A DNA stretch of 64,000 nt from Chryseobacterium shigense (GTDB taxonomy: Bacteria > Bacteroidota > Bacteroidia > Flavobacteriales > Weeksellaceae), in contig NZ_JACHLC010000001.1 in NCBI RefSeq assembly GCF_014207845.1, forward strand, positions 372,001-436,000. The letters run 5' to 3'. How positions within the stretch are numbered: position 1 is the stretch's first letter; each line of letters starts with the position of its first letter. Below are positions 7,493-14,734 of the stretch, in pieces. Position numbers and translations under genes: made by a program. The notes beneath the pieces are model-generated. The model saw only the letters and a list, made by a program, of their open reading frames with translations. It was not told where the DNA came from and did not search any database.

Positions 7493-9220
7493 ATGAAGAA
7501 TCTAAATGTATCCACAGAAACAGAAATAAGCGGCAGCCGGATCATCCTTGAAGCATTTCTTCAGGAAGGGGTAAAAACCATATTCGGATATCCGGGAGGG
7601 GCCATTATCCCCATTTATGATGCCCTTTACGATTATAAAGATAAGTTGGAACATATTCTGGTCCGCCACGAGCAGGGAGCGGTCCATGCCGCACAGGGAC
7701 TGGCAAGAGCCTCCGGAGAAGTAGGGGTGGTATTGGCTACCAGCGGCCCCGGTGCCACCAATCTGGTAACTGGATTAGCAGATGCATTATTGGATAATAC
7801 TCCGGTTGTATGCATCACGGGGCAGGTTTTTGAACATCTTTTGGGCACAGATGCATTTCAGGAAATAGATGTGATGAACGTTACCAGTCCAGTTACCAAA
7901 TGGAATTACCAGGTAACCGATGCCGAAGAACTTCCTGAAGTATTGGCAAAGGCATTCTATATCGCAAGATCGGGAAGACCTGGCCCGGTACTGATAGATG
8001 TAACGAAAAATGCCCAGCTGCAAAAGGTTTCGGATAAAGGGTATACACCTTGCGATTCTTTAAGAAGTTACAGGCCGGATCCTGTTCCCGATATGAAAAA
8101 TATTGAAAAAGCAGCCACTCTGATCAATAAGGCGGAAAAACCATTCATAATTGCAGGGCAGGGAATTATGTTAGGAAAGGCAGAAAAGGAATTTCTACAG
8201 TTTGCTGAAAAATCGGGAATTCCTGTTGCATGGACTGTTCTGGGAATGAGCGCCATTCCAACAGATCATCCTCAGGCCGTTGGAATGGTAGGAATGCATG
8301 GAAATTACGGTCCCAATATCCTCACCAATGAATGTGATGTCCTGATTGCCGTAGGAATGCGCTTTGATGACCGTGTAACCGGAAGACTTGATCAGTATGC
8401 AAAACAGGCTGGTATCATTCACCTTGATATTGACAAAGCAGAGATCAATAAAAATGTAAAAGCTGATGTTCCGGTTCTTGGAAATTGTAAAGAAACATTA
8501 CCGCTCCTTACTGATCTGATAGAGCCAAGAGAACATACAGACTGGCATCAAAAATTTAAAGATTGTTACAAAATTGAACATCATAAGCTGATTAGCCTTG
8601 AATTATATCCTTCAGAAGGAGAAATTACCATGGGAGAAGTAATCCGGCACCTTAACGAAATGACAAAAGGAGAAGCAGTTATTGTAACGGATGTAGGACA
8701 GCATCAGATGGCGGCTTGCAGGTATTCAGATTTTAAACATTCCAGAAGCAATATTACCAGCGGAGGATTGGGAACCATGGGATTTTGCCTGCCTGCTGCT
8801 ATAGGAGCCGCTTATGCAGGAACCAGACGTCCGGTCATTGCGGTAATGGGAGATGGAGGCGCCCAGATGAATATTCAGGAATTGGGAACATTGATGCAGT
8901 ATCAGCCGGATGTTAAGATCTTGATTCTCAATAACTGCTATCTGGGAATGGTAAGACAGTGGCAGGAGCTGTTTCACGAAGAAAGATATTCATCGGTGGA
9001 TATCCAGAGTCCTGATTTTGTACAGGTTGCCAAAGGATATAATATTCCGGGAAGAAAGGTAACTCAGAGGGAAGAATTGGAAATAGGTCTCAGTGAAATG
9101 CTTCATCATAAAGGAGCTTTCCTTCTCGAAGTAATGACAGGAAAAGAACACAATGTTTTCCCCATGATTCCACAAGGGAAAAGTGTTTCCGAAATTGTAC
9201 TGAATCATAATAAGGTTTAA
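7493..9220 (+). CDS. ilvB: Acetolactate synthase large subunit
   Basis: It is the thiamin-diphosphate-dependent catalytic subunit that makes acetolactate and acetohydroxybutyrate, the first common step of the pathway. In 575 residues it shows the catalytic Glu60 (RHEQGAVHAA), the SGPGATN segment, a central FAD-binding-like domain, and the thiamin motif from GDGGAQMN (about 452) to NNCYLG (about 480). The small regulatory subunit follows after 239 bases that hold a large inverted repeat, so the two subunits may not be made in equal amounts. Confidence 0.96.
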   Translation: MKNLNVSTETEISGSRIILEAFLQEGVKTIFGYPGGAIIPIYDALYDYKDKLEHILVRHEQGAVHAAQGLARASGEVGVVLATSGPGATNLVTGLADALLDNTPVVCITGQVFEHLLGTDAFQEIDVMNVTSPVTKWNYQVTDAEELPEVLAKAFYIARSGRPGPVLIDVTKNAQLQKVSDKGYTPCDSLRSYRPDPVPDMKNIEKAATLINKAEKPFIIAGQGIMLGKAEKEFLQFAEKSGIPVAWTVLGMSAIPTDHPQAVGMVGMHGNYGPNILTNECDVLIAVGMRFDDRVTGRLDQYAKQAGIIHLDIDKAEINKNVKADVPVLGNCKETLPLLTDLIEPREHTDWHQKFKDCYKIEHHKLISLELYPSEGEITMGEVIRHLNEMTKGEAVIVTDVGQHQMAACRYSDFKHSRSNITSGGLGTMGFCLPAAIGAAYAGTRRPVIAVMGDGGAQMNIQELGTLMQYQPDVKILILNNCYLGMVRQWQELFHEERYSSVDIQSPDFVQVAKGYNIPGRKVTQREELEIGLSEMLHHKGAFLLEVMTGKEHNVFPMIPQGKSVSEIVLNHNKV

Positions 9221-9287
9221 GTTCATATGGAAACTTACATTTTAAAATAAAATCAGTCTTTTATTTCGGAAGTATGTGTAGAATTTT

Positions 9288-9393
9288 TTTACCACAGGTT
9301 TCACTGATTTGCACAGTGGATTGCACATAATTTTAACAACTTCAATAAAGTATACCATAAATATCTGTGAAAATCAGTGAAATCTGTGGTAAA
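9288..9393. repeat. Long inverted repeat between ilvB and ilvN
   Basis: Arms of 29 bases (9288-9316 and 9365-9393) match in 27 positions as inverted copies around a 48-base centre. The arm core is CCACAG(G/A)TTTCACTGATTT. I recall similar sequences as dispersed intergenic repeats in bacteria. In RNA it would form a long hairpin inside the ilv transcript. There is no strong T run after it, so RNA stability or processing is as likely as termination. Confidence 0.75.
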
Positions 9394-9459
9394 TGAGAAA
9401 AATAGATTAAGGCAAAATAATATATAAGGATCAAGTTTAAAATATAAAATAGGAAAGAA

Positions 9460-9741
9460 ATGAAATCAGAAAACAGAGAATATACCATCACTGCTTATAC
9501 GGAAGATTATTTAGGACTTATCGGCAGGATCAATGCTATTTTTTCAAGGAGAAGAGTTCCCATTGTGAATTTCAATGCAGGGCCTTCCGAGATGGAGAAA
9601 GTGAAAAAATTTGTGATCGTTATCAGAGAAACGGAAGAATCTGTACAGAAAATCACCAGGCAAATAGAAAAACAGGTAGATGTTCTGGAAGTTCACTATC
9701 ATAAAAATCCATATCTGACAGTGGTAGTACATGCCAGCTGA
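9460..9741 (+). CDS. ilvN: Acetolactate synthase small subunit, ACT domain only
   Basis: This regulatory subunit activates IlvB and carries valine feedback sensitivity. The 93-residue product is little more than one ACT domain (YTITAYTEDYLGLIGRINAI, then RRRVPIVNFNAGPSE). That is close to the short E. coli IlvN/IlvM and lacks the second domain of IlvH-type subunits. No remnant of the second domain is visible in the 53 bases before ilvC. It is in operon with ilvC. Confidence 0.9.
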   Translation: MKSENREYTITAYTEDYLGLIGRINAIFSRRRVPIVNFNAGPSEMEKVKKFVIVIRETEESVQKITRQIEKQVDVLEVHYHKNPYLTVVVHAS

Positions 9742-9794
9742 TCAGAAATACAATCAAAAAAATAATAATTGACAACAAATAAAAATTTTAAGAA

Positions 9795-10841
9795 ATGGCA
9801 AAATTGAATTTCGGAGGAGTAGAAGAAAACGTAGTGACAAGACAGGAATTTCCATTGGAGAAAGCACAGGAAGTATTGAAGGGTGAGATTGTAGCAGTGG
9901 TAGGATATGGAGTGCAGGGACCAGGGCAGGCACTCAACCAGAAAGACAACGGAATCAATGTGATTGTCGGACAGAGAAAGAACTCAAAATCCTGGGATAA
10001 GGCAGTAGCAGACGGATTTGTACCCGGAGAAACCCTGTTTGAAATAGAAGAAGCCCTTCAGAAAGGAACCATTATCTGCTACCTTTTGAGTGATGCAGCC
10101 CAGATTGAATACTGGCCCAAAATAAAAAAATACCTTACTCCCGGAAAAGCATTATACTTTTCCCATGGTTTTGGAATAACTTTTAATGAGCGTACAGGGA
10201 TTATTCCTCCCGCTGATGTTGATGTTTTCCTGGTAGCGCCTAAAGGATCAGGCACTTCCTTAAGGAGAATGTTCCTTCAGAACCGCGGACTGAACAGCAG
10301 TTTCGCCGTGTATCAGGATGCAACTGGAAAAGCAAGAGAAAGAGTAACTGCTTTGGGAATAGCCATAGGGAGCGGGTATTTATTTGAAACGGACTTTAAA
10401 AAAGAAGTATTCAGCGATCTTGCAGGAGAAAGAGGAACATTGATGGGAGCTGTACAGGGAATATTTGCGGCCCAGTATGATGTGCTGAGAAAAAACGGGC
10501 ATAGCCCCTCCGAAGCGTTTAATGAAACAGTAGAGGAATTAACACAATCCTTAATGCCGTTGGTAGCAGAAAACGGAATGGACTGGATGTACGCCAATTG
10601 CAGTACCACAGCCCAAAGAGGAGCATTAGACTGGTGGAAACGTTTCAGAGACGCTACCTCTCCTTTGTTTGAGGAACTGTATGATAGTGTAGCTAAAGGA
10701 AATGAGGCTCAACGGTCCATTGACAGCAACAGTAAGCCGGACTACCGGGAAAAGCTTGAAGTGGAGCTGACAGAGCTCAGAGAAAGTGAAATGTGGAGAG
10801 CAGGCAAAACCGTCCGCAGTCTAAGGCCTGAAAATAATTAA
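9795..10841 (+). CDS. ilvC: Ketol-acid reductoisomerase
   Basis: It converts acetolactate and acetohydroxybutyrate to dihydroxy acids with NAD(P)H and magnesium. The 348-residue product has a Rossmann motif GYGVQGPGQA (about 38-47), a GQR..S segment that contacts the cofactor phosphate, SHGFGITF, VAPKGSG, and an acidic metal-binding helix (DLAGERGTLMGAVQG, about 213-227). The variant GPGQA in place of the usual GHAHA resembles the eukaryotic-type sequences. ilvA follows after 14 bases. Confidence 0.95.
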   Translation: MAKLNFGGVEENVVTRQEFPLEKAQEVLKGEIVAVVGYGVQGPGQALNQKDNGINVIVGQRKNSKSWDKAVADGFVPGETLFEIEEALQKGTIICYLLSDAAQIEYWPKIKKYLTPGKALYFSHGFGITFNERTGIIPPADVDVFLVAPKGSGTSLRRMFLQNRGLNSSFAVYQDATGKARERVTALGIAIGSGYLFETDFKKEVFSDLAGERGTLMGAVQGIFAAQYDVLRKNGHSPSEAFNETVEELTQSLMPLVAENGMDWMYANCSTTAQRGALDWWKRFRDATSPLFEELYDSVAKGNEAQRSIDSNSKPDYREKLEVELTELRESEMWRAGKTVRSLRPENN

Positions 10842-10855
10842 AAACAAAATGAACG

Positions 10856-12112
10856 ATGAAGCAAACGTATCCTTCAGTTTTAACTAATATCTATAAGGCT
10901 GCTGAAAGACTTAAAAGCGTCATTGTAAGAACACCTTTGGCCGTAAATAATAATCTTTCCGATCTCTATGATGCCAGAATAAGCTTTAAACGCGAAGATC
11001 TGCAGCGTGTAAGATCCTATAAAATCAGGGGAGCTTACAACAAAATGGCTGTGATGTCCTCTGAAAGCCTTGCGAAAGGTGTAGTCTGTGCCAGCGCAGG
11101 AAATCATGCCCAGGGAGTTGCTTTTGCCTGTAATACCATGAAAGTGAAAGGAACCGTTTTTATGCCTTTACCCACACCGGGACAAAAACTGGAACAGGTG
11201 AAAATGTTTGGGGGTGACTATATAGATATTATTCTTTACGGGGATACTTTTGATGAAGCGAAAGATGCAGCAGTGAAGTTTTGTAAGGATCATCAGGGAG
11301 TATTCATTCATCCTTTTGATGATCAGGATATTATTGACGGCCAGGCTACAGCAGCACTGGAAATTCTCGAACAGTCGGATGAGCCTGTTGATTATCTTTT
11401 TGTCCCGATAGGTGGTGGAGGTCTGGCGGCTGGTGTTTGTACGGTATTCAGGGAATTGTCTCCGCAGACGAAAATTATAGGAGTGGAGCCTTCCGCAGCA
11501 GCAAGCATGAAAAAAGCACTGGAAAAAGGAAAACCGGTGCTTCTTGAAAACATCAGCCGTTTTGTGGATGGAGCTGCTGTACAAAAGGTCGGGAATCTTA
11601 ATTTTGAGCTTTGCAAAAATGTACTGCATGATATGGCTCTGGCGGATGAAGGTAAGGTATGCGAAACCATTCTTTCACTCTATAATAAAGATGCCATTGT
11701 GGTAGAACCTGCCGGAGCTCTTTCTGTAGCTGTGCTTGAAAAATACAGGAATGAGATCAAGGGTAAAAATGTGGTATGCATCATCAGTGGAAGCAATAAT
11801 GATATTACACGTATGGAGGAGATCAAAGAAAAAGCTCTTCTGTATGCAGGTTTAAAACATTATTTTCTGGTAAGATTTGCCCAACGCCCGGGAGCTCTGA
11901 AGAATTTTGTTCTGAATGTCTTGGGACCTAATGATGATATTACCACTTTTGAATACACCCAAAAAAATTCAAAAGAAAAGGGAATAGCTGTCGTAGGCAT
12001 TGTTCTGAAACAGAATCAGGATTTTGATCCGCTGATTAATAATATGAAGAAATATGATTTTTTCGTTACCTATCTGAATAATGATCCGTCTCTGATGAAT
12101 CTGTTCACCTAG
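10856..12112 (+). CDS. ilvA: Threonine dehydratase, biosynthetic
   Basis: This PLP enzyme deaminates threonine to 2-oxobutyrate, the entry to isoleucine. The 418-residue form has a PLP domain of fold type II (Lys in RVRSYKIRGAYN, about 56; SAGNHAQG; the glycine-rich PIGGGGLAAG) and one C-terminal ACT-like domain (about 335-418, HYFLVRFAQRPGALKNFV), as in the shorter B. subtilis type with one regulatory repeat. It is the last gene of the ilv unit. I find no clear intrinsic terminator directly after it; the repeat array begins 43 bases downstream. Confidence 0.94.
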   Translation: MKQTYPSVLTNIYKAAERLKSVIVRTPLAVNNNLSDLYDARISFKREDLQRVRSYKIRGAYNKMAVMSSESLAKGVVCASAGNHAQGVAFACNTMKVKGTVFMPLPTPGQKLEQVKMFGGDYIDIILYGDTFDEAKDAAVKFCKDHQGVFIHPFDDQDIIDGQATAALEILEQSDEPVDYLFVPIGGGGLAAGVCTVFRELSPQTKIIGVEPSAAASMKKALEKGKPVLLENISRFVDGAAVQKVGNLNFELCKNVLHDMALADEGKVCETILSLYNKDAIVVEPAGALSVAVLEKYRNEIKGKNVVCIISGSNNDITRMEEIKEKALLYAGLKHYFLVRFAQRPGALKNFVLNVLGPNDDITTFEYTQKNSKEKGIAVVGIVLKQNQDFDPLINNMKKYDFFVTYLNNDPSLMNLFT

Positions 12113-12154
12113 AAATATTTTATAGGTAATTGATTTTTGTAACGATTAGAGAAT

Positions 12155-12427
12155 CGACATAGGAAAATGGAGCGTTAAGAAAATAAACCCTGTGAACGTT
12201 AAGAAAATTCTACTGAAGCGTGGGACAGCTTTTGATCCTAAACATACAGTGTTTCTGCGCAAGTTTTAGAATTTTTAGAGAACATGATTTATTTTTAGCG
12301 GAAGTTTCCCAGTCTTGAATTTTTGATTCTTTTGTTTCAAGACAAAAGAACAATATTATATATCTCGCATATTTTGCAAATTTTGCAGATTTTTAATAAA
12401 AAATGGGTATCTATAACTGTTACAAAC
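12155..12427. repeat. Structured repeat, copy 1
   Basis: The first of three tandem copies starting with CGACAT(A/T)GGAAAATGGAG. A segment near 12172-12192 (CGTTAAGAAAATAAACCCTGT) is complementary, with wobble, to one near 12282-12300, enclosing a further loop. A second hairpin, TTCTTTTGT with ACAAAAGAA, follows. In this copy the inner GCGCGG/CCGCGC stem seen in copies 2 and 3 has decayed. Confidence 0.8.
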
Positions 12428-12713
12428 CGACATTGGAAAATGGAGCGTTAATAAAATGAATCCTGTGAACGTTAAGAAAATTCTAGTGTCCGAAGCGCGG
12501 GACAACTTTTGATTCTAAACATACATTGCTGCCGCGCAAGTTTTAGAATTTTTAGAGAACAGGATTTATTTTTAGCGAAAGTTTCCCGGTCTTGAATTTT
12601 TGGTTCTTTTGTTTCAAGACAAAAGAACAATATTATATATCTCGCATATTTTGCAAATTTTGCAGATTTTGCAGATTTTTAATGAAAAATTGGTATCTAT
12701 AACTGTTACAAAC
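12428..12713. repeat. Structured repeat, copy 2
   Basis: The second tandem copy, 286 bases, nearly identical to copy 3 in its first 200 bases. It retains the inner GCGCGG/CCGCGC stem and the outer stem CGTTAA..CCTGT / ACAGG..TTAGCG. The tail carries TTTTGCA repeats (TTGCAGATTTTGCAGATTTT). Confidence 0.8.
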
Positions 12714-12916
12714 CGACATAGGAAAATGGAGCGTTAAGAAAATAAACCCTGTGAACGTTAAGAAAATTCTACTGTCCGAAGCGCGGGACAACTTTTGATC
12801 CTAAACATACAGTGCTGCCGCGCAAGTTTTAGAATTTTTAGAGAACAGGATTTATTTTTAGCGAAAGTTTCCCAGTCTTGAATTTTTGATTCTTTTGTTT
12901 CAAGACAAAAGAACAA
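12714..12916. repeat. Structured repeat, copy 3 (lacks tail)
   Basis: The third copy has the complete folded core and the TTCTTTTGT/ACAAAAGAA hairpin but ends there, without the TATTATATATCTCGC tail that joins the other copies. This makes the core, about 200 bases, the likely unit of the element. Confidence 0.8.
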
Positions 12917-12950
12917 ATAAATTCTTTGCTATGCTCCTCGCAATGGCGGG

Positions 12951-12988
12951 AAAAGCTTCGGCGGCCCATTCGGGCCGCCGAAGCTTTT
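12951..12988. terminator. Terminator downstream of the M28 peptidase
   Basis: A perfect 17-base stem (12951-12967 with 12972-12988, core AAAAGCTTCGGCGGCCC) and a four-base loop, two bases past the stop codon of the minus-strand peptidase gene. The A/T ends give U runs on both strands, so it can act in both directions. Confidence 0.85.
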
Positions 12989-12990
12989 AG

Positions 12991-14460
12991 TTATCTCTCA
13001 AGCGTAAAATTCGGAATAACCTTCGGACGTTCAGCCTCATTGGCTACTTTCCACGATGTTCTGTACATCCATTCCGTCATTTTATAGAGCTTTTTATAAT
13101 TGATGTTTTCAGATTCATCCTGTGGTGTATGGTACTGATCATGCAGTACGCTGGTAAAAAACACCGCAGGAATTCCGGCTTTGGCATATGGAAGATGGTC
13201 GCTTCTAAAATAGAAATACTCTGCATGATTAGGGGAATCCCAGTCTTTTAAATATTTGAATTTCGTACTTTCATTATTAGCATCTTCGGCCATTTTTACA
13301 AGCTCTTCAGAGTTTTTATGCGGAGCATTTCCTCCAAGAAGGGCGGCTTCATTGTTATCATTTCTGCCGATCATATCACCGTTCAGTACTGCTACAATTT
13401 TTTCTTTCGGAACAACAGGATGTGCGGCATGCCATCTTGAGCCCAGCAACCCCCTTTCCTCAGCTCCATGAAAAACAAACAGGATGCTTCTTTTTCCGGG
13501 CTGCTTTTTATAGGCTCTGGCCATGGCAAGCAAAGCAACACATGTACTGGCGTTATCATCGGCACCGTTGTAGATCGTGTCATTTTTTACAGGATGCCTT
13601 ATTCCGTCGTGGTCCTGATGTCCGCTGAGTAAAACGTATTCTTCTTTAAGCGCAGGATCTGTACCTTCAATTTTTCCGATGATATTCACGGATGGATATT
13701 TGTAGGTTTCTGTCATCAGGTTCAGAAAAATTTTAGGATTGTTCTTTACCCAGCCGGCATTTTCTCTTTTGATCCATAATACGGGAATGTTGTCCGTAAT
13801 CTTTTCTCTCAGGCCTTCAACACCATAGGTTCCTCTGGTCATTTGGGGAAGAACTTCCACCCAGCTGTTTTCAGAAATATCGTCAGTGATAAAAATAATT
13901 GCTTTTGCTCCCAATTCATAAGCTTTGCTGTAATATTTTGTCCTTACGAATCCCGGATATCTTCTCACAAAAAGCGTCATTTCCTGGTCAATATTTTTGT
14001 CAGATGCATTAACTGTAAGAACTTTTCCTTTGATATTCAGTTTGGAAAGCTCTTCGGGCTCGGTATTTCCTGCGTAGACAATTTCAGAATCAATGGAAGA
14101 ATTGACAGGTTCTGCTACCAGGAAATCTTTCCACAGTTTAAGACTGCTGTTGCCAATTTTCAGGCTGCTTTGAGGTGTCACCTGATGTCTGTACATATCA
14201 AAAAACTGGAAAAATGTACCGTTGTCACCGGCAGGTTTCATTCCGGCTTCTTTTGCTTTGTCGGCAAGCCACATGGAAACTTTTAATTCGTCCAGAGTTC
14301 CTGCTTCACGGCCCCAAAACTGATCTGCGGCCAATTCATACATATCTTTTCTCAGATCCGTTTCTTTAATGGCTGATACCAGAGGTTTTTTATAATTCTG
14401 TGCATGTCCGAAGCTGAACATGAGCAATCCTATTAAGGAAAAAATATAATTCTTGTTCAT
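12991..14460 (-). CDS. M28 family zinc peptidase, secreted
   Basis: A 489-residue exported aminopeptidase-like protein. A signal peptide (MNKNYIFSLIGLLMFSFGHA) precedes a protease-associated-like insert and the M28 catalytic core. Zinc ligands and catalytic acids are visible in order: SGHQDHDGI (about 280), NGADDNAS (about 298), FHGAEERGLLGS (about 331), NGDMIGRND, and a final histidine in SVLHDQYHTPQDE. Glu-Glu in GAEERG provides the general base. It probably trims peptides in the periplasm or outside the cell. A 78-residue gene lies seven bases upstream on the same strand. Confidence 0.92.
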   Translation of the reverse strand: MNKNYIFSLIGLLMFSFGHAQNYKKPLVSAIKETDLRKDMYELAADQFWGREAGTLDELKVSMWLADKAKEAGMKPAGDNGTFFQFFDMYRHQVTPQSSLKIGNSSLKLWKDFLVAEPVNSSIDSEIVYAGNTEPEELSKLNIKGKVLTVNASDKNIDQEMTLFVRRYPGFVRTKYYSKAYELGAKAIIFITDDISENSWVEVLPQMTRGTYGVEGLREKITDNIPVLWIKRENAGWVKNNPKIFLNLMTETYKYPSVNIIGKIEGTDPALKEEYVLLSGHQDHDGIRHPVKNDTIYNGADDNASTCVALLAMARAYKKQPGKRSILFVFHGAEERGLLGSRWHAAHPVVPKEKIVAVLNGDMIGRNDNNEAALLGGNAPHKNSEELVKMAEDANNESTKFKYLKDWDSPNHAEYFYFRSDHLPYAKAGIPAVFFTSVLHDQYHTPQDESENINYKKLYKMTEWMYRTSWKVANEAERPKVIPNFTLER

Positions 14461-14467
14461 CAGGTTT

Positions 14468-14704
14468 TTAATTGAAGTTAGCCAATTTATCAGAGAACTG
14501 TTTGGAAAACTCTTTTCTGTCTTCCTCTAGTTTTGCCTGTTCTGAAGGCAGGATATAGTTGAAAAGGATTTTATCTTCATTATCCAGGAATATAATTTCC
14601 TTTTCATTACCGTCAATCATCTGGGAGAAAATTTCCCACATTGAAGTATCTTTTAATTTTAATAATTCAAAAAACTGTTCCGCTTTTATTTCGATTCGCT
14701 GCAT
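14468..14704 (-). CDS. Hypothetical small protein
   Basis: A 78-residue charged soluble protein (MQRIEIKAEQFFELLKLKDT at the start) with no signal peptide, cysteine or known motif. It lies seven bases upstream of the M28 peptidase and 30 bases after the DUF5686 gene, all on the minus strand, so the three are probably co-transcribed. I do not recognise the family. Confidence 0.7.
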   Translation of the reverse strand: MQRIEIKAEQFFELLKLKDTSMWEIFSQMIDGNEKEIIFLDNEDKILFNYILPSEQAKLEEDRKEFSKQFSDKLANFN

Positions 14705-14734
14705 GTTTCGTTTTTTATGTATTTATGTTATTGG

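Larger units (their letters stand above)
12113..12990. other. Non-coding region holding a three-copy repeat array
   Basis: About 880 bases with no supportable gene between convergent ilvA and the M28 peptidase. Apart from the array (12155-12916) and the terminal hairpin (12951-12988) it holds only short spacer sequence. Confidence 0.8.

Noticed and set aside
12155-12916. The three-copy array as a CRISPR array.
   Set aside because: The units are about 280 bases, near identical throughout, and there are no short unique spacers or cas genes.
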